In this document: piece by piece, positions 11,584 to 23,387 of the stretch | Layout of the letters: each line of letters begins with the position of its first letter | Numbering within the stretch: position 1 is the first letter of the stretch | Assembly: GCA_030704615.1 (NCBI GenBank) | Contig: CM060733.1 | Coordinates: 17,856,001-17,920,000 of the forward strand | Direction of reading: 5' to 3' | Length of the DNA: 64,000 nt | Source: Takakia lepidozioides | Taxonomy: Eukaryota > Streptophyta > Takakiopsida > Takakiales > Takakiaceae | Made by a program: the position numbers and the translations under genes | Notes under the pieces: model-generated | What the model saw: the letters and a program-made list of their open reading frames with translations, nothing else | The model's database searches: none | What the model was told of the DNA's origin: nothing

Positions 11584-13002
11584 AAAAACGCGGCGCTTGG
11601 TGGTGCAATATGACAAACCCTTCAATCCTGGCTATCAAATTGCTCTTGGTATTGTAGCAGAGGTACTGAAATCAGTCAATGTTCCTTAGTGTTGAATTTT
11701 CACCACTGTATTCACTTCAGTGGAAAATGCTGTCCTTGCAAACGCGTCTGGCAGAAAAGGAGTAGGGGTCAGGCTGATAGGAGGAGAGCAGAATGGGGTC
11801 CAGCTCATATATGCTAGGCTGGTCCAGACAATGGAACTAGTCAGACAAATGAAGGACTCCACCATAATATTGATATGCTTTGCGTATTCACTCAGAATCT
11901 AGACCCAATGAGGGTTTTGCCTTTGTCCATCTCTTTCAGCTAAGTTTGGGCACTGGACAACATCCTAGCTGACCATCTTCTCCCCTCCTCCTCTACTCTA
12001 AGACTTTTCACTTAGTTCAAGGGGCTTTTTCTCTCTATATTTCTTTATCCCTACTGTATGCTTTTGAGCTTGAGAGTGACCCTCTTCAGGACAATCAAGA
12101 ACATTCTCGGCACCTCTGTTCACCAACTTCCAATATCTTGAGGCTGAGCCTAAAGCCCTGGCCCTGTTGAGGTCTTATCAAGATGCTTTCTAATCTGTCA
12201 AAATGGAGGCCCCCAAAGGCCAGAAGAAGAAAGCCTGATGCGTAGTGTATTTTAGTAGTTTCCTGTGAATGATCCACATGATGCTGCAGAGGGATTGTCA
12301 GTGAATTTATTTGCAATAAATGTTGCATCCAAGCTACAAGCTGATGGAATTCAAACTGGCACACCTATTGATACTCGAGTGAGGTTATGCAGGCAGAAAT
12401 CCATCATTGTAGCCTATGGTTTGGATGCAAGGTTGGGGAAGGCATGGAGCTGACAGTGATTGATGTGAATCCCATCTGCAGAAGTTGGCAGGATGGGACA
12501 GCAATTGAGTTTCAGAAATTACAACTACTTGGTGAGGTCTAGTACATTATTTTCAGATTCTTTTGCCATGAAATGTTACCAGTCTTTATGGAAGTGATTC
12601 AGGAATTAGTAAACTTAAACAGGTCGGTGAGATTCGCCTTTCTCCAAGTTTTGGCGCAAAAGTACGTCATGTATCGTTTTAGATAGCCCATCAACATGAT
12701 AATCTCTAGCGAAAAACTCTGTTCTGAAGTATGTGCAAATACTTCTGAGAATCAATCAGGGGTTTCATTCTCTTGCCTTTGCTTTTGCAATGTGTGGTCT
12801 ACCACAGTTTTCTTCCAATGTGTGTGTGTATGTATGTGCACATGAATCGGTCCCAAAAATCCAGATTTCATGCAATGATCCAGTATAATGATATTTAGGT
12901 AGTACTCAAATCCCATGGATTCCAAAACTCTTCAGTACTTGCAGCAACAAACATCTGATGGTTTCAGTACATGTAAGCCAACGTTTTATATATTCATGTG
13001 CA
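11584..13002. other. Region with short open frames but no recognised gene
   Basis: A frame at 12265-12453 reads plausibly protein-like (contains VNLFAINVASKLQADG), and another lies near 11590-11690 (contains LVVQYDKPFNPGY). Both could be exons or decayed element fragments. I do not recognise either and see no consistent splice chain linking them. Confidence 0.3.
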
Positions 13003-13386
13003 CTAACACAGATTACATATCACACCTTCAACCATGCATTCCAAATGGTGATCCCCCACCCACCACACGGACAGGCCTGGCGATGGGGTGGAGGAGATGA
13101 GAAGTCCTCTGATTATTTTACTCCAGGGGCTAGAAATCTGGGTGAAAATACCGGAAACCCACTTCGCCAAAAGCACAAGGATTTGAGAGTGAGGGTCAAT
13201 GATACCTAGACCACCATTTTTTTTGGGCACAGATCTGACATTGTATTGGAACAGCAGGCATTGCACCCAGAGGAAATTAGATACAAGGCATTTAATCTCC
13301 TTAAAAGAATGTGGGAACCTGGGGACCAGACAGAGGCCATGAACCATGTAGAAGCAAGCATAACTTGGTTTGATAAGTGGCTTCAA
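13003..13386 (-). mobile_element. LINE (non-LTR retrotransposon) reverse-transcriptase C-terminal remnant
   Basis: The minus-strand frame contains FLWVQ followed by VPKKNGGLGIIDPHSQ and LAKWV. This is the typical segment after the RT domain of plant LINEs (consensus FLW-G, then W--VC-PK--GGLGI-D----N-ALL-KW). It is short and has no start codon of its own, so it is a 5'-truncated or decayed fragment. Confidence 0.7.
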
Positions 13387-13484
13387 CGAGTTCCAAACTG
13401 TTCAAACTACACTACATCTGTTCCTAAAATCTGGCCAAAGCCCATTTAAACAACACTGCAGGGAGTGAATGACATCTGTTCCCA

Positions 13485-14060
13485 AAATCTGGTCAAGGGA
13501 AGAGCAGGGGTTGTACTGCAGGGTTGAATTATCCACATTTGCACTCCCAACTGTGATTTAGTGCAAGAAACATGTTTCCCTCATTCTCACTGGAAAGTTA
13601 TCTCAAATGAAAAATACATGTGTAACTGAAAACCACATGTCTCTCATGTTCAAATCAATTGTTCATACTCCATTGATGTGAAACCACCTTTCCATGTACC
13701 AACAATTTTTGGAAATGAGTACAACTTCATTGTACTTTTCAGGATAAAGCCAACAGGCTATCATTTGTATGATCGGGAACAGTGATTGATGTTAAACAGA
13801 GGCATTTCAAACTTCTGAATTTGATACACCAAAATGTTGCATAGCCCATTGGTGTGTTACAAAACCCTACACATTAAAACTACACTACATCCAACCCTGA
13901 AAACCATAAAAAACCCTAAAATATGGTCAAGGGAAGAGCAGGGTTGTGCTGCAGGGTTGAATTATCCATTGTAATGCAGTGCAGTAGACATGTTTCCCTC
14001 ATTCTCACTGGATAGCTATGTCAAACATGAAAATTACATGTGGAACTAAAAACCACACTA
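13485..14060. repeat. Direct repeat R2 (two copies) flanking R1 copy 2
   Basis: The segment containing GGTCAAGGGAAGAGCAGG and ACATGTTTCCCTCATTCTCA occurs at about 13485-13640 and again at about 13922-14060. Between them lies the second copy of R1 (13648-13861). This arrangement suggests a segmental duplication or a decayed element with terminal repeats. Confidence 0.65.
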
Positions 14061-14329
14061 TCTTCTTGAAATTGGGACAAACAACATGGGGATAAATCTT
14101 GCTCTTCAGAGCAGTTCTTTTCAGTTTGTGAAATAGGATACACCAGTGGGACAGGACTGAAGCCAGGACAATGTCAGCCTAAAAACCCCTTTTTGATATA
14201 CTCTAATGTCTTAATATAACTGACAAGTTGGGACCTAAAAGCAATTCTGTACATGGGGCAGAGTTGATACAAAGTCTCCAGAATGGTGGTGTTTGAAAAC
14301 ACCATTTGGTAATAAAGTTTCAAGCCAGA

Positions 14330-15017
14330 TCACTCTGGAGATCCAGCTTTCACAGGTTTGCCTGAACCACCAGTCTTCTTTGGTAACAAGACTGTGTGGA
14401 TGTTGGGAAGCACACCTCCATTGGCAATTGTCACCTGTCCCAGCAGCCTACTCAGCTCTTCGTCATTTCTCACTGCAAGCTGAATGTGACGGGGCACAAT
14501 CCTGGTCTTCTTGTTATCCCTTGATGCATTCCCAGCCAGCTCCAAAACCTAATTTGAAGAAACCCAACCAGCTGAAATTAGTCCAGCTGCCAGAGAGCCA
14601 TCTCACCAAAGACACTCATACACCTTACAAAGGAAAGAGAATGTGTCTTAGAAAAGAGGAAAAATTTACTTTTGACATCAATCATGTGTGCAATCTTTAC
14701 TCTCAAGCATACCCTGTTTCAGCCACTCCTCACAAATCACTTGACAAGTGCATAGCAATCCATGACTCAAAAATCCGTTTCTTCTCATGACTATGCCTTA
14801 ACACTCTATCACAAAGCAGCTAAAAGACAAAGCAATTCACCTCAGCAGCAAGGTACTCCAGCACAGCAGCAAGGTACACGGGGGCTCCGGCACCAACTCT
14901 CGTGGCATACTTGCCAGCCTTTAGGAATCGGGCAATCCTTCCCACCGGAAACTGAAGGCCCGCCTTGGTGGACCTGGATACAGCCTTCTTTCCCGAACTC
15001 TTTCCTCTCCCGGACAT
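14330..15017 (-). CDS. Histone H2A (canonical-like, with one intron)
   Basis: This is a core nucleosome histone. Exon 1 is 15017-14841 (ATG, 59 codons) and exon 2 is 14548-14330 (72 codons plus TGA), giving 131 aa. The histone fold is complete: [38 protein letters not shown], then [30 protein letters not shown] and the LLPKKTGG C-terminal segment. The acidic-patch residues are present. The intron falls after EYLAAE, a position shared with many plant H2A/H2A.X genes. The C-terminal tail ends in SPE and has no SQ-E-F/Y motif, so it is not H2A.X, and it lacks the longer KSPKK tail of H2A.W. The donor (GAG|GTGAAT) and acceptor (TTAG|GTTTTG) are good. Confidence 0.96.
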
Positions 15018-15244
15018 GATTACTCGAGCTCACGGAACAAGAAAAACTGAGATGAATACGAAGACACGAGAATGCGCTCCGAAAAATCTCACAGCGGATA
15101 GCACTCTCAAACAGGAAGCTGAAGTTGCACAACCCGAAGCTCTGAAAGAACAAGCGATAGAAGCGCAATTTATACAGACCGCGAGAGAGCAAGGCAGGCA
15201 GCAATCAAGTCTCGGCACGCACAAGTGCCTCGGGGAGCTAACCC

Positions 15245-15272
15245 CTTTTATATCGGCCATTTTGAACGCGCC
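15245..15272 (-). promoter_or_regulatory. Histone H2A core promoter: TATA box and E2F-like site
   Basis: On the minus strand TATAAAAG occupies 15252-15245, about 230 bp upstream of the H2A ATG. A GGCGCG core (15272-15267), matching E2F-type S-phase sites, lies just upstream of it. Both are expected for a replication-dependent plant histone gene. No exact plant histone octamer CGCGGATC was found, only a partial match near 15290-15302. Confidence 0.5.
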
Positions 15273-15439
15273 ACTCACCGCCTTTCACACGGATCGACCG
15301 CGAAGCTATATTGATCGTCGATCTCTCTATCGGACGGCTCAAATGTCGGCGCCAGCGTCACTTTCAAATTTCCTACTAAGTTATGAAGAAGACTTTTTTG
15401 TCTTTCCTCTTTCCCATGCCAAGATACGGTTGCAATGAG

Positions 15440-15484
15440 TGCGGTTATTCCCCAATGATCCTGGGTTCAAATCCACGAACCGCA
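15440..15484 (+). other. tRNA-like hairpin with a B-box motif
   Basis: TGCGGTT (15440-15446) can pair with AACCGCA (15478-15484), and GGTTCAAATCC between them matches the pol III B-box. The enclosed sequence is only about 31 nt, too short for a tRNA, so this is at most a relic of a tRNA-derived element. Confidence 0.3.
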
Positions 15485-15518
15485 GACTTAACACAAATAG
15501 AAATAGAAATTTGAAGTG

Positions 15519-18500
15519 CCCATCTACAGGAACGAGAGAAGGAAAATGAATTTTTTTCGTGGAGGCCCATCTAGAGGAACGAGGGAAGGAAAGAGATTTT
15601 CTCCCCCGGAAGCCCATCTAGAGGAACGAGAGAAGGAAAAAGATTTCTTCCGTGAAGGGCCATGTAGAGGAACAAGAGAAGGAAAAAAACAAATCTGTGG
15701 AGGCCCATCTAGAGGGAGGAACAAAAGAAGGAAAAAGATTTCTTCCGTGAAGGGCCATGTAGAGGAACAAGAGAAGGAAAAAAAGAAATCCGTGGAGGCC
15801 CATCTAGAGGAACAAGAGAAGGAAAAAAAAAAATCCGTGGAGGCCCATCTAGAGGAACGAGAAAAGGAAAAAGATTTCTTCCGTGAAGGGCCATGTAGAG
15901 GAACAAGAGAAGGAAAAAAAGAAATCCGTGGAGGCCCATGTAGAGGAACAAGAGAAGGAAAAAAAAAAATCCGTGGAGGCCCATCTAGAGGAACGAGAGA
16001 AGGAAAAAGATTTCTTCCGTGAAGGGCCATGTAGAGGAACAAGAGAAGGAAAAAAAGAAATCCGTGGAGGCCCATCTAGAGGAACAAGAGAAGGAAAAAA
16101 AAAAATCCGTGGAGGCCCATCTAGAGGAACAAGAGAAGGAAAAAGATTTCTTCCGTGAAGGGCCATGTAGAGGAACAAGAGAAGGAAAAAAACAAATCTG
16201 TGGAGGCCCATCTAGAGGAACAAGAGAAGGAAAAAAACAAATCTGTGGAGGCCCATCTAGAGGAACAAGAGAAGGAAAAAAAAAATCCGTGGAGGCCCAT
16301 CTAGAGGAACAAGAGAAGGAAAAAAAAAATCCGTGGAGGCCCATCTAGAGGAACGAGGGAAGGAAAGAGATTTTCTCCCCCGGAGGGCCATGCAGAGGAA
16401 CGAGAGAAGGAAAAAGATTTGTTCCGTGAAGGGCCATCCAGAGGAACCAGAGAAGGAAAAAAACAAATCCGTGGAGGCCCATCTAGAGGAACAAGAGAAG
16501 GAAAAAAAAAAAAAACCCGTGGAGGCCCATCTAGAAGAACAAGAGAAGGAAAAAAAAAAACGGTGGAGGCCCATCTAGAGGAACGAGAGAAGGAAAAAGA
16601 TTTCCTCAATGAAGGCCCATGTAGAGGAACAAGAGAAGGAAAAAAACAAATCCGTGGAGGCCCATCTAGAGGAACAAGAGAAGGAAAAAAAAATCCGTGG
16701 AGGCCCATCTAAAGGAACGAGAGAAGGAAAAAGATTTCTTCAATGAAGGCCTATGTAGAGGAACAAGAGAAGGGGGGGAAAAAAATCCGTGGAGGCCCAT
16801 GTAGAGGAACGAGAGAAGGAAAAAACAAAAATCCATGCAGGCCCATCTAGAGGAACGAGAAAAGGGGAAAAAAAAAAGTCTGTGGAGGCCCATCTAGAAG
16901 AACGACAGAAGGAAAAAGATTTCTTCCGTGAGAGGAACCAGAGACGGGAAAAAAAAAAAAAAGACGTGGAGGCCCATCTAGAGGAACGAGAGAAGGAAAA
17001 AGATTTCTTCCGTGAATGCCCATGTAGAGGAACAAGAGAAGGAAAAAAAATATCCGTGGAGGCCCATCTAGAGGGAGGAACGAGAGAAGGAAAAAGATTT
17101 CTTCCATGAAGGCCCACGTAGAGGAACAAGAGAAGGGGAAAAAAAAATCCGTCGAGGCCCATCTAGAGGGAGGAACAAGAGAAGGAAAAAGATTTCTTCC
17201 ATGAAGGCCCACGTAGAGGAACAAGAGAAGGGGAAAAAAAAATCCGTCGAGACCAATCTAGAGGGAGGAACGAGAGAAGGAAAAAGATTTCTTCCGTGAA
17301 GGGCCACGTAGAGGAACAAGAGAAGGGAAAAACAAAATCCGTGGAGGCCCATCTAGAGGAACGAGAGAAGGAAAAAGATTTCTTCAATGAAGGCCCATGT
17401 AGAGGAACAAGAGAAGGAAAAAAACAAATCCGTGGAGGCCCATCTAGAGGAACAAGAGAAGGAAAAAAAAAAACCCATGGAGGCCCATCTAGAGGAACAA
17501 GAGAAGGAAAAAAAATCCGTGGAGGCCCATCTAGAGGAACGAGAGAAGGAAAAAGATTTCTTCAATGAAGGCCTATGTAGAGGAACAAGAGAAGGGGAAA
17601 AAAAAAAATCCGTGGAGGCCCATGTAGAGGAACGAGAGAAGGAAAAAACAAAAATCCATGCAGGCCCATCTAGAGGAACGAGAGAAGGAAAAAAAAAAAG
17701 TTTGTGGAGGCCCATCTAGAAGAACGACAGAAGGAAAAAGATTTCTTCCGTGAGAGGAACCAGAGACGGGAAAAAAAAAAAAAACGTGGAGGCCCATCTA
17801 GAGGAACGAGGGAAGGAAAAAGATTTCTTCCGTGAAGGCCCATGTAGAGGAACAAGAGAAGGAAAAAAAAAAATCCGTGGAGGCCCATCTAGAGGGAGGA
17901 ACGAGAGAAGGAAAAAGATTTCTTCCATGAAGGCCCACGTAGAGGAACAAGAGAAGGGGAAAAAAAAATCCGTCGAGGCCCATCTAGAGGGAGGAACGAG
18001 AGAAGGAAAAAGATTTCTTCCGTGAAGGCCCACGTAGAGGAACAAGAGAAGGGGAAAAAAAAATCCGTCGAGGCCCATCTAGAGGGAGGAACGAGAGAAG
18101 GAAAAAGATTTCTTCCGTGAAGGCCCACGTAGAGGAACAAGAGAAGGGAAAAACAAAATCCGTCGAGGCCCATCTAGAGGGAGGAACGAGAGAAGGAAAA
18201 AGATTTCTTCCGTAAAGGGCCATGTAGAGGAACAAGAGAAGGAAAAAAACAAATCCGTGGAGGCCCATCTAGAGGAACGAGAGAAGGAAAAAGATTTCTT
18301 CTGTGAAGGCCCATGTAGAGGAACCAGAGAAGGGAAAAAAAAAATCCGTGGAGGCCCATCTAGTAGAGGAACGAGAGAAGGAAAAAACAAAAGTCCGTGG
18401 AGGCCCATCTAGAGGAACGAGAGAAGGAAAAAGATTTCTTCCATGAAGGCCCATGTAGAGGAACCAGAGAAGGGAAAAAAAAAATCCGTGGAGGCCCATC

Positions 18501-19317
18501 TAGAGGAACGAGAGAAGGAAAAAGATTTCTTCCGTGAAGGCCCATGTAGAGGAACTAGAGAAGGGAAAAAAAAAAATCCGTGGAGGCCCATCTAGAGGAA
18601 CGAGAGAAGAAAAAAGATTTCTTCCGTGAAGGCCCATGTAGAGGAATAAGAGAAGGAAAGAAAAAAATTCCGTGGAGGCCCATCTAGAGGAATGAGAGAT
18701 GGAAAAATATATATTTTCCCTGGAGGCCAATCGAGAGGAACGAGAGAAGGAAAAAGATTTCTTCCGTGGAGGCCCATGGACAGGAACGAGAGAAGGAAAA
18801 AGATTTCTTCATTGGAGGCCCATCGACAGGAAAAGATTTCTTCCGTGGAGGCCCATGGACAGGAAAGAGAGAAGGAAAAAGATTTCTTCATTGGAGGCCC
18901 ATCGACAGGAAAAGATTTCTTCCGTGGAGGCCCATCGACAGGAAAGAGAGAAGGAAAAAGATTTCTTCCGTGGAGGCCCATGGACAGGAACGAGAGAAGG
19001 AAAAAGATTTCTTCATTGGAGGCCCATCGACAGGAAAAGATTTCTTCCGTGGAGGCCCATCGACAGGAAAGAGAGAAGGAAAAAGATTTCTTCATTGGAG
19101 GCCCATCGACAGGAAAAAATTTCTTCCGTGGAGGCCCATCGACAGGAAAGAGAGAAGGAAAAAGATTTCTTCCGTGGAGGCCCATGGACAGGAAAGAGAG
19201 AAGGAAAAAGATTTCTTCGTTGGAGGCCCATCGACAGGAACGAGAGAACGAAAAAGATTTCTTCATTGGAGGCCCATCGAGAGGAACGAGAGACAGAATA
19301 AGATTTCTTCCGTGGAG
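15519..19317. repeat. Large purine-rich minisatellite, unit about 46 bp, two subfamilies
   Basis: About 3.8 kb consists of units of the form GAGGCCCATCTAGAGGAAC followed by GAGAGAAGGAAAAAGATTTC and TTCCGTG. Some units have an A-run and AATCCGTG in place of AAAGATTTCTTCCGTG. I estimate roughly 80 units. From about 18716 to 19317 the units switch to CATCGACAGGAA or CATGGACAGGAA variants with shorter and longer forms alternating. The plus strand is almost all purine. Long open frames on both strands follow directly from the repeat and give low-complexity peptides, so I do not call genes here. Confidence 0.95.
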
Positions 19318-19799
19318 GCCCCTTGCTCTTTGTGGGTTTTCTTTGCTTTTCTCAAGCGTTTCATTGTGACAGGGTTTGGTTTGTTGCTTTAACTTACTCT
19401 CATTCAAGAGGAGAATAGAATTGAAGTAAGCCGTGTCACGTGACTCGTTTGATGCATATGCAAATGGAAACATTTTTGAGATAACCATAGTGACCATGAA
19501 ATGCATTTGGATAACAATCAAACCAGAAAGAGATAGCGGAAGTCTATCGGCCGATCGGGGGAGCTCCATGATGGAACTCCGCATTTCTCGGTGAGGGCGT
19601 AAGGACTTGGTCGCTGTTGGCTCTCCCTCTCTATAGAGATGAATGATCTTGATCATCTCTCTGTGACCTTCAGTTCTTCGTCTCTCTCAGGCTTAACCTG
19701 ACCCCATCGACTTTTCTTCGTATTCCTTTGCTCTCTTTGTTCCTATATCTCTTGTTCTTCATCCTTTCATCTCTCTACCATTTCTCCATTCTCCATTCC

Positions 19800-22616
19800 T
19801 TTTCCCTCGTTTGACGGAGTGGCTTCTCCGCATTTCATGCATCTGTCTGCAGATGTCTATTCGGCGGTATTGATTCTGAGCCACCTTCAACTTCACTCTC
19901 TGTCAGCTCTGGTCTGCGATGTTCACTCCTCCTCTGACGGATCAGATGGATTTTGCCGCCTTCCCGCCTTCCCTCTCCTCCCCATTCATTCTTCATCTTC
20001 TCACTTCTCTGCAGTTGCGGTCTCCTGTGTTCTGGCTCTTTCGTCTCAAGCATTGCTCTCCACCATCGCAGCTCGTTCTTTTTCTTCCCTTCGAAGATAT
20101 GGCCTCCTTTGTTTCTGCTGCCCCAACAGCTCCACCCCACCGTGGAGACCAACGCAGACTGCACCGGGACGCCCAAGACCACCGCCGAGAGCCGCGCAGA
20201 CAGCATCGGGACCCCCAAGCCCACCGCAATCAACGTGAATATGGTGACCTTCACTACAGACCCAAAGGAACCATCCCGGCAGCCAACTCGGGCTCTGGTG
20301 TTCTTGGAGCGGGACCTTCACTCAACTCTGCTACTGGCGATCCAGTCATGATCTGGAACGAGGACGCGGGGCAGGCAGACGATTCTCAGGAAATTTTGGA
20401 TCTAAACATGGACATTATTTAAGAACACTCTCAGCTCCTCTCTGAGCAAGGTGTGCTGGTGTTCTTCCCGGGCAGAATTTGTGACAGATATTGGGCCAGG
20501 AAGTGGGCCCTGTAACATCTTGGTGCAGAAGGCGGGCTCACCTCCCAATTCTGTCTCCCTCTCGGGCGAGGCTTCTTTTCAATCATGTTCTCTTCTTTGG
20601 CATTTGCAGAAAAATCCCTGCGCTTCAATGTCAACCGCTCCAAGCATAGAGCACACATCTTTCCATGGTCCCCTGAATGGGGTCACATTGATGGTGTCAC
20701 CCACAAGCCCAGGGTCCTTGCCTTACCCTTCCTGCCAGGGAACTGTCTCCGATCGCTGCCAGAGATCGGGGCTCACTTTGGAGCATATATCGGGTCCATG
20801 AATGTTGTGGAGCCTATTGAGCTGGAGCCTCTAAGCGTCAACACAGACCCTCTCTCGGTGGATATGTATTGTGACGGTGGAGTCCCTCAGATCGTTGTGA
20901 TGATGCCTGAATCGGCACTGATTAAATCGACCATTAAGTTGCCTACTCTACATAAGTCCTTTGTATCAGTTGTTTATTCTTTCAAGTTTTTCAATTGAAT
21001 CTCCTTCATGCTTCCCTTTTCTTTGCTGACCCCTTGTTTCCTAATGCTTCCTCTCACTTTGTCATGCGAAGCTCGGTGCGTCTCGTACAACCATCATTTC
21101 ATGACCCCGTCATGGGCTGCTCTGCCAGATCTCCATGACCCGGTCTCTTACTTCGTGGAATATAAGAGGCATTCGTTCGGACGCCTCCAAGCCTAAGAGA
21201 ACGAGAATTCAACGATGGGCTTCCTCCCTGTTATCCTCCAACGCAATAATTTTTTGCAAGAACACAAATTGGATGCCAATAAAATTGCAGCCCTTGGTAC
21301 GTCCATGTGGCCCTCTTCTTCCTCCTGGTGGAATCCGACAGTGGCGGATACTCGCAGAGGAACGGCTATCATTATTTCCTCATCTATAGCCTCATGTTTC
21401 CAGTCTGTGGATATCTGGCTCCAGGGGAGAGTCCAGTGTGCGATCACAAAACCTACTGCACAATTCGGGTCTTGTGCTTTCTTAAACATATATGCCCCCC
21501 AACATTGTTGCAGATCGCATAGACCTTTGGTGTCTAATTTGTGATAAGATTCTCTCCTTGCCATTGGTGACAAGCTGGGTCTTAGCTGGCGATTTTAACA
21601 TGCTAGATAATTCCTTGGACCGTTTGGACCCCAATGTTTTACCAATTTCTCCTGAAGAGGAAACGGCTTGGGACTCCCTATGTTTTTCTGTGGGTTTCTC
21701 AGATATCAGAAGTAAAGATCTCGGCTCTCTTCGTTTTACTTAGACCAACAATAGACCTCCCCCTGATTTATGCATGGCCAGACTCCGCCAGACTAGACAG
21801 GATTTATGCTTCGCTCTTGGCTCTTCCCTAGATTTCGTCGTCTGCCCAGCTCCCTATTCTCCTAGACTTTGATTACGCTCAGGTGTCTGCTACGTTTGCT
21901 CCCCCTGGTGTTTATGCGAAGGGGCGTAGTTACTTTGAATTAACTCGATGCCGTTGGCCTTTTCTCCCAATTTCAAGGAGTTGGTGGCAGCGTGGTCCAA
22001 TTGCAATTCGTCGGCCTCTTCACCGGCGTCCATGTTTATGATGAAGCTGGATGACCTTAGAAGAGCGGCCCAAAATATATCCAGGAAGTGGCCCTGGCTA
22101 GAGCTGCCAAGAAAAAAGCTCTTCTTAAGTGTATCTCCCATTGCCAGAGTCTGATTGAAGTAGGGTTAGTGGGCCCCCAAACATTTGCCTCCTTGACATT
22201 GGCAAAGAAAAACCTGGCAATTCTCAACGGCTTCAAGGAGCGTTCTCTCATAATCAAAGCTGGAGTTAATTGGTCCCTTAAGGGAGAAAAAATGTCGGCC
22301 TATTTCTTTCAAAAAATGAAGCAAAGTCAAGCTGCGACCTCTGTTTCTGCTCTTACATCCGTCGACGGACTCCCGATTTCAAATCCAAAACAAATGGCAA
22401 AATTTGCTGGTTCTTATTATGCCAACCTTTTCGGCCCTAGGAGTGGGGACTCGTCTGAGGCTAGACGTCTTGTTCTCGACATGATTCCAAACATCCTTTC
22501 TGATGAGGAATAGAAACGATTATCTGCCCCCTTCACGTCTAGGGAGTTGCTCCCTGTTGTTAGTCCCTCAGCCCTGACAAGACTCCAAGCTTGGATGGGC
22601 TCCCAGTGGAACTCTT
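19800..22616 (+). mobile_element. Degenerate LINE, 5' part (ORF1, endonuclease and start of RT), split by the gypsy element
   Basis: A frame at 20585-20998 resembles the DUF4283-type ORF1 region of plant LINEs (ALPFLPGNCLRSLPEIGAHFG). From about 21135 there is an apurinic endonuclease domain beginning SWNIRGIRSD, continuing in shifted frames to AGDFNMLDN (about 21580-21610). A linker follows that leads into the RT domain (WSLKGEKMSAYFFQKMKQ at about 22270-22325). The reading frame is broken by several frameshifts and stops. The sequence stops at PVEL (22616), where the gypsy insertion begins. The 5' end is not defined, and 19330-19800 shows nothing else. Confidence 0.8.
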
Positions 22617-22702
22617 TGTCGTGCGCATACATATCCCTACACAACTACATCGCTGTCCAAACCACACCACACATATATGCACAATAAAGTAGTCTGCCAC
22701 AA
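22617..22702 (-). repeat. 86-bp terminal segment A, outer copy
   Basis: It begins TGTCGTGCGCATAC at the target-site boundary and ends CTGCCACAA. It is nearly identical to 23043-23128. On the element strand it would start within TTGTGGCAG and end GCACGACA. It has no counterpart at the right end of the insertion. Confidence 0.85.
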
Positions 22703-23040
22703 TGATAAGAAAAGCTAAGAACACACTCTTAACACAAGAAACATGAAATCCATCTCATCATCACTCTTTCAGATAATAGTCGAGCCAGGGGCACCCCAAG
22801 CTATGGGGACTCCACCCCACAACAACCTATCCTCCTATCATAAGTATACTCAATTCTAGACGATGAAGGCTCAACTCGAGAGAGATGAGCTGCGCGACTG
22901 CCGCTCTCGTGAAGATAAGACGGTTCAGGTGTCAAACTAAACTTGACACCTGATTTAACACTTGACCTAAATCCAAGTGTTAAATACAAATAACTAGTTT
23001 TATTCTAGTTGTTTTCACACTGTGCTTATTTAACTTGACA
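22703..23040 (-). repeat. Terminal repeat B, left (3') copy, 338 bp
   Basis: It runs from TGATAAG to CTTGACA, so on the element strand it starts TGTCAAG and ends CTTATCA, with LTR-like TG...CA termini. It matches 32589-32942 apart from a few substitutions and a missing 16-bp block. It contains two perfect inverted repeats, CAGGTGTCAA/TTGACACCTG and ATTTAACACTTG/CAAGTGTTAAAT. Confidence 0.88.
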
Positions 23041-23042
23041 GC

Positions 23043-23128
23043 TGTCGTGCGCATACATATCGCTACACAACTACATCGCTGTCCAAACCACACCACACAT
23101 ATATGCACAATAAAGTAGTCTGCCACAA
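23043..23128 (-). repeat. 86-bp terminal segment A, inner copy
   Basis: This copy is separated from terminal repeat B by GC. On the element strand it is preceded by a G-run (GGGGGGCGAT), which could be the polypurine tract. If so, A rather than B would be the start of the true 3' LTR. Confidence 0.8.
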
Positions 23129-23387
23129 TCGCCCCCCTAGCTGGTGGATAGGTCCCTCTACCTCCAGATAGCTACAAGATGTAATAGCCACAGTCATACC
23201 AAGTCCTCTATCACTGTCCCTATTGCACTCAAACCCTATAGACCAAGAGGCCGGGTACAAGAGTAGCCCCATCGTTAGTCGCCGTCTTGCAATCTGTGAA
23301 CTTGAGCCAGGACCTCGTGTGTTCAAGGTCTCCTAGTAGCTGGGCCTTGTGTTTCTTGTTAGCCTTCCATGGTTGTATCCACTCCCA

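Noticed and set aside
15440-15484. A tRNA gene
   Set aside because: Only about 45 nt separate the outer stem arms; there is no D-arm or anticodon arm.
15516-19392. Many long open frames on both strands with repetitive charged or Phe/Ser-rich peptides
   Set aside because: They follow the 46-bp minisatellite in every frame and have no domain; openness is a by-product of purine-rich repetition.
19835-20254. A host gene on either strand in the GC-rich segment
   Set aside because: The stretch leads directly into LINE ORF1-like sequence and has no independent domain; it is treated as the LINE 5' region.
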